Source: an uncultured Bacteroidales bacterium (GTDB lineage: Bacteria > Bacteroidota > Bacteroidia > Bacteroidales > UBA932). From it: 64,000 nt of DNA. The stretch spans positions 1 through 64,000 of the forward strand of contig CAMJHJ010000001.1 in NCBI GenBank assembly GCA_946405485.1. The letters run 5' to 3'. Below are positions 33,642 to 47,049 of this stretch, one piece after another. Under the pieces are notes generated by a model, which worked only from the letters and a program-made list of their open reading frames with translations, searched no databases and was not told the DNA's origin. Every line of letters starts with the position of its first letter. Position 1 is the first letter of the stretch. The position numbers and the translations under genes are program-made.

Positions 33642-35702
33642 GTACTTATCCGCAAAATTGAGATACTGCACCCAGTCGTAACCGAAGATGGCATGCCTGC
33701 CCAGGCGGAGATGATATCCCATGTGGTCTCCAATCAGAGGTTGCCGTGCGTCCGGCCAGATATCGGTCGGTAAACCGTGGATGCCGTAAAGCTCATAGAC
33801 TGGTTTGGCGTGGACCAGGCTCAGGAACTCTCCCTTCGGGTCCGCCCACATGTCCCCCGCTGCAGATCCGACGTATACCGGCCTCGGGGCGATCAGGGCC
33901 ACCAGTTCATGCTGGTCCACGGGCAAAGCGTCCTCGTTATCCATGTATTTGAGGAAATTCCGGCAGAACCACTGCGGGAAGGTCGCCTGGATCTGGCGGA
34001 CGGTCTGTCCGAAGCGCCGGCGGGAGATTGCGGCTCCCCCGCACCCGGAATCATTGGAGATTGCCATGGCGAAGCGGGTGTCCTGCGCCGCCGCCCACAG
34101 GGCGGTCTTGCCCCCACGGGAATGACCGATCGTGGAGATGCGGTGCGGGTCCACGCTGGTCTGCGCCTCCTCAAGCCAGTCCATCACCCGGCTGCAGCCC
34201 CAGGCGTAGGCTGACAAACCCGCCCACTGGTCCGGCTCGGGGAAGTCCTGTCCGGGCTTGTAGATATAAGGGTGCACGCCGTTCTGGAAGCCGTCGTCGA
34301 AGTCGGGGTCAAGGTCGGACTTGTAGAAAGAAAGGAAGGCATATCCACGCGCGAGGATCAACTCCAGCGGATAGAAATGCCGGGCCTGACCGTAACGCGG
34401 GAAGCCGTGGATTTCGTAGTTTTTGAGTTGCTGCTCGTCCGGATAGGAGATGGTCTCATCCTCATTGATGGACGCGTTGCCGGAGGTGTTCATCATCAGG
34501 AATCCTGGCGCCGGATGGTCGAGTCCGTTCGGGACCCAGGTGACCAGGCGGATGTATTTCTCCTCACTGGCATCAAAGTATATAAGGATCTCCTGGCGCG
34601 TGGCCATGCCGCCGATAGCGTTTTCATCGGTCAGGACGACCTTGTAGTGCTGACCTTCGAGGCGGGCGGGCGAGCGGCCGTACACCTCGCGGCGGAAAAG
34701 CTCGAGAAGCTCGGCCCTGCGCTCCCCTTCCCACTGCTCTACGCTTGTCACGGGCGTGCCGTCGTTCATCACCAGCGGGTCGGGCAAGGTATAGTCAGGG
34801 ACCTTGGTCTCATCGTAGTTGGGCAGTCCGGCCTCTTCGGACCCGTAAGAGCCGGTGCCGGATTTCATGTCCGTCATGGCGAAAGGCTGCAGGCAGGCGT
34901 AATGCGCGCATTTGGCCGCCATCTCGCGGCGGACGTGATTCTCTAGGGTGTAGGGCGCATAGATGTCTGTCAATTCCCGGGCGTCCCGTCCGGTCACAGC
35001 CTCATAGAAGGTCGCGGCTGCCGCATAGCTGCCCATCGTCCGGTTTAATAAATCACCGTGACGGACGTCTCCCTGCATGTTGAAGGAACTGCGCAGATTC
35101 TCGACGGTCGTGCCGATGGGGATGACCTCCAGCGCGTATTTCTCACAGAATTCCTTGCTGACTGCTGCCAGCAGCGGATACATGTCCACATTGTTGTGAC
35201 CGAAAGCCATCCAGTGCATGGTGGACTGATGCGCGTAAGGCCAAGTCTGGAAATACATCAGTCTCACGCCTTTGCGCGTATGTTTCCGGACATACTTGAT
35301 CAGCTGTCCCAGGCCGGGATCGACGGTCTCCCTGCGGCATGCCTGCGCGCTTTGGGTCTGGAGACTGACGACATCCCAGCGCTCATCCTTCAGCGCCTGG
35401 GCCAGGCTGACGCCCTCCCGTTCAATGCTTTTTCCCCGGATGATCTTGCCGAATAGAAAGGCGGGCTCACCGCTTTTGGCGAGTGTGGCCAGTTCTGCAT
35501 AATCAGCGTCGTTTTTACTTACATAAGCGATGACGACGGGCTGACCTCCGGCTTCGAAATATGCATAGGTGTCATGGGTACAGACATCTGCGCCCCATTC
35601 GTTACCGATCGCCAGGATCCGGACCGTGTCTTTCGCCTGGGCAGCTGCGAGGATCCCGGAGAACAGACAGAGGGCCGAAAAAAGGATGGATTTGAATTTC
35701 AT
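33636..35702 (-). CDS. DUF4886-CE15 fusion: glucuronoyl esterase-like enzyme
   Basis: 688 residues with a signal peptide (to about 22, LAAAQA). Residues about 27-265 match DUF4886, an SGNH-like fold. However, the usual nucleophile motif GNS reads GNEW here, so the Ser is lost and this half is probably not an active hydrolase. Residues about 300-688 match CE15 4-O-methyl-glucuronoyl methylesterases: GHSRGGKTALWAA with the nucleophile near Ser526, ISNDSGCGGAA, and HMGYH near 660. CE15 cleaves ester links between xylan glucuronic acid and lignin. It is divergent from the esterase at 35780. The enzyme fits with the GH115-like gene upstream. Confidence 0.82.
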   Translation of the reverse strand: MKFKSILFSALCLFSGILAAAQAKDTVRILAIGNEWGADVCTHDTYAYFEAGGQPVVIAYVSKNDADYAELATLAKSGEPAFLFGKIIRGKSIEREGVSLAQALKDERWDVVSLQTQSAQACRRETVDPGLGQLIKYVRKHTRKGVRLMYFQTWPYAHQSTMHWMAFGHNNVDMYPLLAAVSKEFCEKYALEVIPIGTTVENLRSSFNMQGDVRHGDLLNRTMGSYAAAATFYEAVTGRDARELTDIYAPYTLENHVRREMAAKCAHYACLQPFAMTDMKSGTGSYGSEEAGLPNYDETKVPDYTLPDPLVMNDGTPVTSVEQWEGERRAELLELFRREVYGRSPARLEGQHYKVVLTDENAIGGMATRQEILIYFDASEEKYIRLVTWVPNGLDHPAPGFLMMNTSGNASINEDETISYPDEQQLKNYEIHGFPRYGQARHFYPLELILARGYAFLSFYKSDLDPDFDDGFQNGVHPYIYKPGQDFPEPDQWAGLSAYAWGCSRVMDWLEEAQTSVDPHRISTIGHSRGGKTALWAAAQDTRFAMAISNDSGCGGAAISRRRFGQTVRQIQATFPQWFCRNFLKYMDNEDALPVDQHELVALIAPRPVYVGSAAGDMWADPKGEFLSLVHAKPVYELYGIHGLPTDIWPDARQPLIGDHMGYHLRLGRHAIFGYDWVQYLNFADKYL

Positions 35703-35744
35703 TTCACTTGTCTTTTTGTTGTGCTAAAATACGCATTTTTTCAT

Positions 35745-35752
35745 TATATTTG
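35745..35752 (+). promoter_or_regulatory. -7 box for the esterase-oadGAB run
   Basis: TATATTTG lies 27 bases before the ATG at 35780. It excludes the upstream ATG at 35708 as the start. Confidence 0.5.
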
Positions 35753-35779
35753 AAAATTAGATATGTCAGTAAGTCTCGC

Positions 35780-36664
35780 ATGAAAAGGTTTCTTTCTCTC
35801 CTGCCGATCCTGTTCGTCTGCCTGTCCCTTCAGGCGGCCGACCTGGGGGGCAGCTGCATCAAGGACAGCATCCGCTATAAGGGGCACGACCGCATCTATT
35901 GGCTGCATGTGCCGGAGCGGATCTCTCCCGACGCTCCCCTGCTGGTCTGTCTCCACGGCTATGGCGGCATCGCCTTCCGGGGCAATGTCCATCTGGTCGA
36001 CCTTGCCGACGAGCACGGTTTCGTCGTCTGCTATCCCCAGGGTCTGCCCGATCCCAAAGGCAAACCCAGCTGGAATGTCGGCTATCCTTCGCAGGAAGGC
36101 TGGAAGATGGATGATGTAGGATTTGTCGGGAAACTGGTGAAGCACCTGCAGACGCAGCTTGGCCTCGATCCGCGCAACGCGTTCCTGATCGGGATGTCCA
36201 ACGGTGGTGAGATGTGCTATCTGCTGGCGCGGAAGAAGCCGGATCTGTTCGCGGGCCTGATCTCGATCGCCGGCCTTACGCTGGAGTGCATGGCGCCGCT
36301 CAACTATGGCCGTCCCGTCCCTTTCATGGAAGTGCACGGCACGATGGACAAGACTTCTTACTGGACGGGCGACCATCTTAACCGGTACGGTTGGGGCGCC
36401 TATCTGTCCGTCCCTGCGGCGGTCAGCTATGTCGTGGCAGCCGATGGCTGTACGGCTTATTCCAAAGAGGATATCACCGTCGAAGGAAAGAAACCGGTGT
36501 TCCTTCACAAATACCTGGATGGCGTCCAGGCCCGCAAAGGCAAGGGACATGCCTGCGAGGTGTGGCTCTATGAGGTAGTCGGCGGCGGCCACAACTGGGC
36601 CGACAAGGAGATAGACACCTATGCGGAGGTCTGGAAATTCATGGATCATTTTATGTATCGCTGA
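35780..36664 (+). CDS. Secreted alpha/beta-hydrolase, LpqC/PHB-depolymerase-like esterase
   Basis: 294 residues with a signal peptide (MKRFLSLLPILFVCLSLQA). An alpha/beta-hydrolase of the polyhydroxybutyrate depolymerase/feruloyl-esterase (CE1-like) group: LVCLHGYGG oxyanion region, nucleophile elbow IGMSNGGEM (Ser140), MEVHGTMD carrying the acid, and VGGGHNW carrying the His. The substrate may be a plant or microbial ester, perhaps acetyl or feruloyl groups on xylan given the CE15 neighbour, but this is inference. It ends 4 bases before oadG, so it may be co-transcribed with the decarboxylase genes. Confidence 0.8.
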   Translation: MKRFLSLLPILFVCLSLQAADLGGSCIKDSIRYKGHDRIYWLHVPERISPDAPLLVCLHGYGGIAFRGNVHLVDLADEHGFVVCYPQGLPDPKGKPSWNVGYPSQEGWKMDDVGFVGKLVKHLQTQLGLDPRNAFLIGMSNGGEMCYLLARKKPDLFAGLISIAGLTLECMAPLNYGRPVPFMEVHGTMDKTSYWTGDHLNRYGWGAYLSVPAAVSYVVAADGCTAYSKEDITVEGKKPVFLHKYLDGVQARKGKGHACEVWLYEVVGGGHNWADKEIDTYAEVWKFMDHFMYR

Positions 36665-36668
36665 GAAT

Positions 36669-36917
36669 ATGGAGAATTTGGGTTTGGGCCTGGTGCTGAT
36701 GATTGTCGGCATGCTCACGGTTTTTTTGATCTTGCTGATCGTCATCTTCGGCAGCACGCTGATGATCAAGATCGTCAACAGGATTACACCGGCGGAAGCC
36801 GGAAAGTCCGCCTCCGTTGCGGAAGCGGCTGACCCTCTCACGCGACAGGTGCTGGAAGCGGCCGTCGCGCAACTTACGGGGGGAAAGGGAAGGATTACGA
36901 ACATAACGACTTTATAA
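36669..36917 (+). CDS. oadG: Oxaloacetate decarboxylase gamma subunit-like protein
   Basis: 82 residues with one long N-terminal membrane helix (LVLMIVGMLTVFLILLIVI) followed by a short polar tail, the plan of OadG. OadG anchors the biotin subunit to the sodium-pumping beta subunit. The order oadG-oadA-oadB with gaps of 3 and 2 bases supports the call. Confidence 0.85.
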   Translation: MENLGLGLVLMIVGMLTVFLILLIVIFGSTLMIKIVNRITPAEAGKSASVAEAADPLTRQVLEAAVAQLTGGKGRITNITTL

Positions 36918-36920
36918 AGA

Positions 36921-38765
36921 ATGGCAAGAGAAGTCAAATTGAGCCTGGTATTCCGGGATATGTGGCAGAGCGCGGGTAAGTATCAGCCGCGCGTGGACCA
37001 ACTCGTGAAAGTAGCCCCAGCCATCATCAGGATGGGCTGTTTCGACCGCGTCGAGACCAACGGCGGCGGATTTGAGCAAGTGAATTTGTTGTACGGGGAG
37101 AACCCCAACATCGCCGTGCGTCAGTGGACGAAGCCTTTCCATGAGGCCGGCATCCAGACGCACATGCTGGACCGGGGACTGAACGCCGTGCGGATGAGTC
37201 CCTGTTCCAAGGACCTGAGGCAATTGTTCTACAAGGTCAAGAAGGCGCAGGGGACGGATATCACCCGCATTTTCGACGGGCTGAACGATCCGCGCAACGT
37301 CATCCCTTCCATCGGGTATGCGAAGGCGGCCGGCATGGTCGCCCAGGCTTCCCTTTGCCTGACATACTCCCCTGTCCATACGGCGGAGTATTTCATAAGC
37401 CTGGCGAAGCAGTTCATCGAGGCCGGCGCGGATGAGATCTGTCTCAAGGACATGGCCGGCATCGGCCGTCCCGTCACCCTGGGCAAGATCGTCAAGGGTA
37501 TCAAGGATGCCTATCCGGAGGTTCCGATCCAGTATCATACGCATTCCGGTCCGGGCTTCAGCATGGCTTCCGTCCTGGAAGTGTGCAAGAACGGTTGCGA
37601 CTATGTCGACACGGCCATGTCTCCCCTCTCCTGGGGTACGGGCCATCCCGACGTGATCGCCGTGCAGGAGATGCTGAGGGATGCCGGTTTCGTCGTCAAG
37701 GACATCAACATGGATGCCTATATGGAGACCCGCAGCCTGATCCAGGAGATGTACGACGATTTCCTGGGCTATTACTGCCCGGAATACAATCGCCTGGACA
37801 ATTCCCTGCTGGTCAAGCCCGGCCTGCCCGGCGGCATGATGGGCTCGCTGATGACCGACCTCGAGGACAACATGGCCTCGCTCAATAAATGGAAAGTCAA
37901 GAACGGTGAGGCGGAACTGACGACCGACCAGCTGATGGTCAAGCTCTTCGACGAGGTGGCCTATGTCTGGCCCAAGGTCGGTTATCCGCCGCTCGTCACC
38001 CCGTTCTCGCAATATGTCAAGAATCTGGCTCTCTTCAATGTGATTTCCATGGAGAAAGGCAAGAATCGCTGGGAGATCTTCCCGGATACGATCTGGGATA
38101 TGGTCCTCGGAAAGACCGGCCGGCTGCCGGGTCCTGTCGCCGATGAGATCAAAGAACTCGCAGCCTCCCAGGGCCGGGAATTCACGGATGTGGATCCGCA
38201 GTCGAACTACCCGGACTGTCTGGACGAGTATCGCCGGCGCATGGCGGAAAAAGGCTGGGAGACTGGTGAAGACGATGAGGAATTGTTTGAATACGCCATG
38301 CATCCGGAGCAGTATGAGGCGTTCCGCAGCGGCAAGGCCAAGGCGGATTTCGAGGCCGACCTGGCGAAACGCAAGGCGGCCCAGGGCGCGTCGGCTGACC
38401 TGCCGTCCGTGATCACGGTCCGGCTGAACGGCGTGGACTATAAACTCGACGTGGCATACGGAGATGCCGTTCCTGCCGCTTCCGCCTCTTCTTCCAACGC
38501 AGAACCGGCCGCGGTGCCGCAGGGCGCCGGAGAAGAACTGACGGCTCCCTTGTCCGGAAAGTTCTTCCTGACCAAGGATACGCAGGAGACGCCCAAGAAG
38601 GTCGGAGACCGGTTCAAGAAGGGAGAGACGCTCTGCTACATTGAGGCCATGAAGGTGCAGAATGCCGTCGCCGCCGATTTTGACGGTGTGATCTCGGCGA
38701 TCCTCAAGTCCAACGGGGAATCCGTCGAAGAAGATGAAGTCATCCTGAAAGTCAGCCGCGCCTAG
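36921..38765 (+). CDS. oadA: Oxaloacetate/pyruvate carboxyltransferase subunit with biotin domain (OadA)
   Basis: 614 residues. N-terminal carboxyltransferase TIM barrel (FRDMWQSAGKYQPR, RIFDGLNDPRN, YHTHSGPG with the zinc His pair), a PYC/OADA middle domain (GMMGSLMTDLEDN on) and a C-terminal biotinyl domain with EAMKVQN, biotin on Lys578. The Lys motif has Val where Met is usual (EAMKM). It decarboxylates oxaloacetate and passes carboxybiotin to OadB, coupling to sodium export, as in the succinate/propionate fermentation of Bacteroidales. The birA at 55036 would biotinylate it. Confidence 0.92.
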   Translation: MAREVKLSLVFRDMWQSAGKYQPRVDQLVKVAPAIIRMGCFDRVETNGGGFEQVNLLYGENPNIAVRQWTKPFHEAGIQTHMLDRGLNAVRMSPCSKDLRQLFYKVKKAQGTDITRIFDGLNDPRNVIPSIGYAKAAGMVAQASLCLTYSPVHTAEYFISLAKQFIEAGADEICLKDMAGIGRPVTLGKIVKGIKDAYPEVPIQYHTHSGPGFSMASVLEVCKNGCDYVDTAMSPLSWGTGHPDVIAVQEMLRDAGFVVKDINMDAYMETRSLIQEMYDDFLGYYCPEYNRLDNSLLVKPGLPGGMMGSLMTDLEDNMASLNKWKVKNGEAELTTDQLMVKLFDEVAYVWPKVGYPPLVTPFSQYVKNLALFNVISMEKGKNRWEIFPDTIWDMVLGKTGRLPGPVADEIKELAASQGREFTDVDPQSNYPDCLDEYRRRMAEKGWETGEDDEELFEYAMHPEQYEAFRSGKAKADFEADLAKRKAAQGASADLPSVITVRLNGVDYKLDVAYGDAVPAASASSSNAEPAAVPQGAGEELTAPLSGKFFLTKDTQETPKKVGDRFKKGETLCYIEAMKVQNAVAADFDGVISAILKSNGESVEEDEVILKVSRA

Positions 38766-38767
38766 CC

Positions 38768-40015
38768 ATGGAAGGATTCTCGAACATCTTGGAAAAGGTC
38801 TACCAGATGACTGCGATCAGCAGCATCGTGGAAGAACCTTCGTTCCTCATCATGTATCTGATTGCCTTTGTACTGCTGTACCTGGGCATCGTCAAGAAGT
38901 ATGAGCCGCTGCTGCTGATCCCCATCGCCTTCGGCGTCCTGATCGCCAATTTCCCCGGCGGAGACATGGGTGTGGTGCAGGCTGACCCGGAAGGATTCGT
39001 CCTGCTGCCCGACGGCACGCGGGAGTCGATCTGGGACATGCCGCTGCACAAGATCGCGCATGACCTGGGCCTGATGAATTATCTGTATTACGCCCTGATC
39101 AAGACCGGCCTGCTGCCGCCCATCATCTTCCTGGGTGTCGGAGCTTTGACGGATTTCGGCCCCATGCTGCGCAATCTCAAACTTGCGATCTTCGGTGCCG
39201 CCGCTCAGTTCGGCATCTTCGCCGTCCTGCTGGTTTCCCTGCTGATCGGTTTCACGCCGCAGGAAGCGGCCTCGCTGGGCATCATCGGCGGTGCGGACGG
39301 CCCTACGGCCATCTTCACCACCATCAAGCTCGCGCCGCATCTGCTTGGCCCCATCGCCATCGCGGCCTACAGCTACATGGCCCTTGTTCCGGTGATCATT
39401 CCCTTGGTCGTGAAGTTGCTCTGCAGCGATAAGGAGCTGAAAATCAACATGAAAGAGCAGGACCGCCTCTACCCGGTCAAGACCGAGATCAAGAACATGC
39501 GTGCGGTCAAGATCATCTTCCCCATCGCTGTTACGACCATCGTCGCGATCCTGGTTCCTACCGCCGTGCCGCTTGTCGGCATGCTGATGTTCGGTAACCT
39601 GATCCGGGAGATCGGTGCTGACACGAACCGCCTTTTTACTACGGCCAGCAACGGCTTGATGAACACGGCCACCATCTTCCTGGGTCTGTGCGTCGGTGCT
39701 ACGATGACCGCGGAGGCTTTCTTCAACCTGCAGACCATCGGCATCATCGTCGGAGGCTTCCTGGCCTTCGCCCTGAGTATCGCCAGCGGTATCTGCATGG
39801 TCAAGATCTGGAATCTTTTCGCGAAAAAGAAGATCAATCCGCTCGTCGGTGCGACCGGTCTGTCGGCTGTGCCGATGGCCAGCCGTGTCTGCAACGGTAT
39901 CAGCACGAAATATGACCCCAAGAATCATGTCCTGAACTACTGCATGGCCTCCAACATTTCCGGTGTGATCGGCTCTGCTGTCTGTGCTGGCATCTTGATT
40001 TCGTTCCTCGGATAA
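38768..40015 (+). CDS. oadB: Sodium-translocating decarboxylase beta subunit (OadB)
   Basis: 415 residues, highly hydrophobic. The conserved helix region GGADGPTAIFTT contains Asp177, the sodium-binding and proton-donor Asp of the family; a second conserved block near the C-terminus (NPLVGATGLSAVPMASRV) is also intact. It couples carboxybiotin decarboxylation to sodium export. It begins 2 bases after oadA. Confidence 0.94.
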   Translation: MEGFSNILEKVYQMTAISSIVEEPSFLIMYLIAFVLLYLGIVKKYEPLLLIPIAFGVLIANFPGGDMGVVQADPEGFVLLPDGTRESIWDMPLHKIAHDLGLMNYLYYALIKTGLLPPIIFLGVGALTDFGPMLRNLKLAIFGAAAQFGIFAVLLVSLLIGFTPQEAASLGIIGGADGPTAIFTTIKLAPHLLGPIAIAAYSYMALVPVIIPLVVKLLCSDKELKINMKEQDRLYPVKTEIKNMRAVKIIFPIAVTTIVAILVPTAVPLVGMLMFGNLIREIGADTNRLFTTASNGLMNTATIFLGLCVGATMTAEAFFNLQTIGIIVGGFLAFALSIASGICMVKIWNLFAKKKINPLVGATGLSAVPMASRVCNGISTKYDPKNHVLNYCMASNISGVIGSAVCAGILISFLG

Positions 40016-40022
40016 TAATTGC

Positions 40023-40030
40023 TAAATTTG
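40023..40030 (+). promoter_or_regulatory. -7 box for pfp
   Basis: TAAATTTG (TAnnTTTG) lies 40 bases before the pfp ATG, in the only sizeable gap between oadB and the housekeeping run that follows. No well-placed -33 box. Confidence 0.5.
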
Positions 40031-40070
40031 CAAGATTTAATAAGTATCGATTTATAAACCTATAATCCAA

Positions 40071-43846
<3,776 letters not shown>

Positions 43847-43848
43847 CG

Positions 43849-44847
43849 ATGGATAAGAAGAAACTGCGTGCCGCTTCCGGGGTTCTGCTGACAGACCGCA
43901 TCTGGACCTTCGACTTCGCGGGCCTTTCCAAGGCCAAGCGCAGGATGTTCAAGCTCTTCAAGTTGACGCGCATCGTCTTCGAAGATTTCAACAAGAAGCG
44001 GATGGGGTTCCAGTGTGTGGCGTTGAGCTATTTCAGCGCGCTCGCCTTCATTCCCCTGCTGGCCGTCATCTTTGCCGTCACGAACGGTCTCGGGCTGGCC
44101 GACAAGGTGCTGGTCTTCCTCCAGAACGCGCTGGCCGGAAATACGGATCTGATCGCGACGCTGGGCGAAAAGGCGACCAATATCATCGACGTGGCCAGAT
44201 CCGGTCCTGTCGGCTGGATCAGCGCCGCGATGTTCCTCTGGACCATCTTATGGATGATGTTCCAGGTGGAGCGGGTCTTCAACAATGTCTGGGGAGTCGA
44301 AAAGGTATCCCGCAAGCTCTACGCCCGTTTCTCCTTCTACTTGCTGACGATGTTCCTCCTGCCTTTCGTCGTCGTGATTTTCGGTGCCGGTATCGTCTTT
44401 TATTCCAACGTGTTCACCCTCCTGGGCCTGGATCGGATCAGTGAGATCCGTTTCCTGCCCAAACTGTTGAGCTGGCTGGTGTTCTATATCGTGACGGTCT
44501 TTACTTTGTCGGCGATGTACAAGTTCATCCCGGCCGTCCCGGTCCGGTATCGCAACGCCCTCATTGCGGCGCTGGTTTCCGGACTTCTCTTTGTCATCTT
44601 CCAGTTCCTGTATCTGCAGACACAGATGTTCGTGACGAGGATCAACGGCGTGTACGGTACCATCGCCGCCGTTCCGCTCTTCCTGATCTGGCTGAATTAC
44701 AGCTGGTCGATCGTCATTTACGGCGCGCAGCTGTCTTTCGCGATACAGAATGTCGATACGTATAACCTTCCGGATGACCTGACCTTCATCAAGGCCATCG
44801 GAGCCGACCGGGAAACCCGGCTGGCCAAAAGACGGGCACGCCGATGA
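43849..44847 (+). CDS. YihY/BrkB-family inner-membrane protein
   Basis: 332 residues with about six membrane helices and the family pattern: FQCVALSYFSALAFIPLLAVI near the start, TILWMMFQVERVFNNVWGV in the middle, and INGVYGTIAAVPLFLIWLNYSW near the end. Once misnamed RNase BN; the real function is unknown, possibly transport. It is 2 bases after ligA and overlaps the Rel gene by 4 bases. Confidence 0.9.
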   Translation: MDKKKLRAASGVLLTDRIWTFDFAGLSKAKRRMFKLFKLTRIVFEDFNKKRMGFQCVALSYFSALAFIPLLAVIFAVTNGLGLADKVLVFLQNALAGNTDLIATLGEKATNIIDVARSGPVGWISAAMFLWTILWMMFQVERVFNNVWGVEKVSRKLYARFSFYLLTMFLLPFVVVIFGAGIVFYSNVFTLLGLDRISEIRFLPKLLSWLVFYIVTVFTLSAMYKFIPAVPVRYRNALIAALVSGLLFVIFQFLYLQTQMFVTRINGVYGTIAAVPLFLIWLNYSWSIVIYGAQLSFAIQNVDTYNLPDDLTFIKAIGADRETRLAKRRARR

Positions 44848-47045
44848 GTTTTTCCAAGTTCACCAAAGCGGATTATGACCTGATCGCCGGGGAATATGCT
44901 TCCCTGGAAGAAATGGTGCGCCGCCGCTGCAAGGACGAGGAGGAGTTCAAGGTGATACGCCGCGCCTTCGATTTTGCCAACGAAGCGCACAAGAACATAC
45001 GCCGCCGTTCCGGTGAACCGTATATCCTGCATCCGATTGCCGTGGCCAAGATCGTCGTCCACGATATCGGGCTGGGATACAAATCCATCACGGCGGCCCT
45101 GCTGCACGATGTCGTCGAAGACACGAGCTATACGATCGAGGATGTCCGCAACCTGTTCGGCGACAAGATCGCCCTGCTGGTGGACGGACTGACCAAGATC
45201 AAGTCCGTACTTGACAACGAAAACAAGAGTTATCTTTCTCCGGAGAGCGTCCAGGCGGAGAACTTCAAGCGCATCCTGCTGACCCTGAACGACGATGCCC
45301 GGGTCGTGCTCATCAAACTGGCCGACCGGCTGCATAACTGCCGTACGATCGAATTCCTGCCCGAGCACAAGCGGGACAAAGTCCTCTCCGAGACGATGTT
45401 CGTATTCATCCCGCTCGCCCACAGGCTGGGCTTGTACGAGATCAAGACCGAGATGGAGAACATCTGGCTCCGCTACAAGGAGCCGGAAGCCTGGCAGGAC
45501 ATCACCGCCCGGGTCAGCCGGAACGTGGAGGACAAGGACAAGGCCATTGACGCCTTCATCAAACCCATCCGGGAAGCCCTGAAACGGGCCTGCTTCGATT
45601 TTGAAATCCGCAAGCGGATCAAGACGCCCTATTCGATCTGGCACAAGATGCAGACCAAGGGGGTCACGTTCGAACAGGTATACGACCTGTATGCGGTCCG
45701 CATCGTCTTCACGCCGGATCCCGGTTCCGTGGAGACGGAGCGGGACCAGTGCTACCATATCTTCTCGATCATCACGGGCATCTACCGTTATCAGCCGGAC
45801 CGGATCCGCGACTGGGTCAATCATCCCAAGTCCAACGGTTACGAGGCCTTGCACTGCACGCTGATCGGCGATACGGGGATGCGGGTGGAAGTGCAGATCC
45901 GTTCCAAGCGCATGGATGACATCGCGGAGAAGGGTATCGCCGCCCACTGGGCTTACAAGAAAGAAGGCTATCTCACCGAGCAGGACAGCGAGATGGACAA
46001 GTGGCTCGCCAAGATCAAGGAGATCCTGACGCAGCGGGGCGATATCTCCTCCCTCGAGCTTCTGGACATGGTCCACGAGGATCTGACGGAAAAAGAGATC
46101 GTGGTCTTCACGCCCAAAGGCGAACAGCGCTCTATTCCGCGCGGTGCGACCGCTTTGGATTTCGCCTACCTGATCCACAGCCATATCGGCAATACGGCCA
46201 TCGCCGCGAAGGTCAATATGCGGCTTGTTCCGCTCGACCACGTCCTGTCGTCCGGTGACTCGGTGGAGATCATAACCGCAGAGCGAGGTGAGCCCAAAAA
46301 GGAATGGCTGCAGTTCCTCTACACGCGTCACGCCATTTCGCTGGTGATCGACCATTTCCGCGACCAGGCGGACGAGTTGCGGTCCGAAGGCGCGAAGATA
46401 CTCGGCGAAGCGACACGCAAGGCCGGCCGCTCCCTTTCCAACAAGAATATCAAACACTTGTTGCTGGCCACCCAGCTGCCCAGCAAAGACGAACTCTGCT
46501 TCCGCCTGGGACTCGGCCTTATCAAACCCGAGGAGATCATCGCCTCTTTCACCAACTGGGACTCCCCTGTCGCACCCCGTCCTGACAATTTAGTGATCGA
46601 CAGTCAGACGGAGACCGGCGTCCGGCGCTACATCATCGCGTCTTGCTGCGGTCCCATCCCCGGTGATCCGGTCATCGGTTTCCGTTCCCTCGACGGGCGG
46701 ACCGTGACCATCCATAAGAAGAGCTGCCCCGTTGCACAGGCCGTCATCTCCAAGCATGAGGATTGGGTTGTCACGCCCGACTGGGACGAGGTCAAAGCCA
46801 ATTCCGTATTCCCGGTGCGCATCTCCTTGCGGGGCCTCGACCGTCTCGGCTTGCTGAATGACATCACGCATTTCATCTCCCAGGTCATGGGTGTCAACAT
46901 GACCAAACTGACGCTGGGTGTGAATGGCGGTATTTTTGAAGGTTTCATCGAGATGTATGTTTCGGACAAGAAACTGCTGAACAAACTGATCAAGCAACTC
47001 TCCTCGATCGATGGCATCGAAAGTGTCACGAGGACCGAACTATAA
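44844..47045 (+). CDS. RelA/SpoT-type bifunctional (p)ppGpp synthetase/hydrolase
   Basis: 733 residues. The hydrolase HD domain is intact (YILHPIAVAK and LLHDVVEDT, His88-Asp89), the synthetase domain has the YDLYAVRIVF, NHPKSNGYEALHCTL and HWAYK motifs, followed by TGS (about 405-465, VVFTPKGEQRSIPRGATALDF) and a C-terminal ACT domain (about 655-730). Both catalytic halves look functional, so it should make and degrade the stringent-response alarmone. It overlaps the yihY-like gene by 4 bases and is followed after 4 bases by an envelope gene. Confidence 0.95.
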   Translation: MSFSKFTKADYDLIAGEYASLEEMVRRRCKDEEEFKVIRRAFDFANEAHKNIRRRSGEPYILHPIAVAKIVVHDIGLGYKSITAALLHDVVEDTSYTIEDVRNLFGDKIALLVDGLTKIKSVLDNENKSYLSPESVQAENFKRILLTLNDDARVVLIKLADRLHNCRTIEFLPEHKRDKVLSETMFVFIPLAHRLGLYEIKTEMENIWLRYKEPEAWQDITARVSRNVEDKDKAIDAFIKPIREALKRACFDFEIRKRIKTPYSIWHKMQTKGVTFEQVYDLYAVRIVFTPDPGSVETERDQCYHIFSIITGIYRYQPDRIRDWVNHPKSNGYEALHCTLIGDTGMRVEVQIRSKRMDDIAEKGIAAHWAYKKEGYLTEQDSEMDKWLAKIKEILTQRGDISSLELLDMVHEDLTEKEIVVFTPKGEQRSIPRGATALDFAYLIHSHIGNTAIAAKVNMRLVPLDHVLSSGDSVEIITAERGEPKKEWLQFLYTRHAISLVIDHFRDQADELRSEGAKILGEATRKAGRSLSNKNIKHLLLATQLPSKDELCFRLGLGLIKPEEIIASFTNWDSPVAPRPDNLVIDSQTETGVRRYIIASCCGPIPGDPVIGFRSLDGRTVTIHKKSCPVAQAVISKHEDWVVTPDWDEVKANSVFPVRISLRGLDRLGLLNDITHFISQVMGVNMTKLTLGVNGGIFEGFIEMYVSDKKLLNKLIKQLSSIDGIESVTRTEL

Positions 47046-47049
47046 GGAT

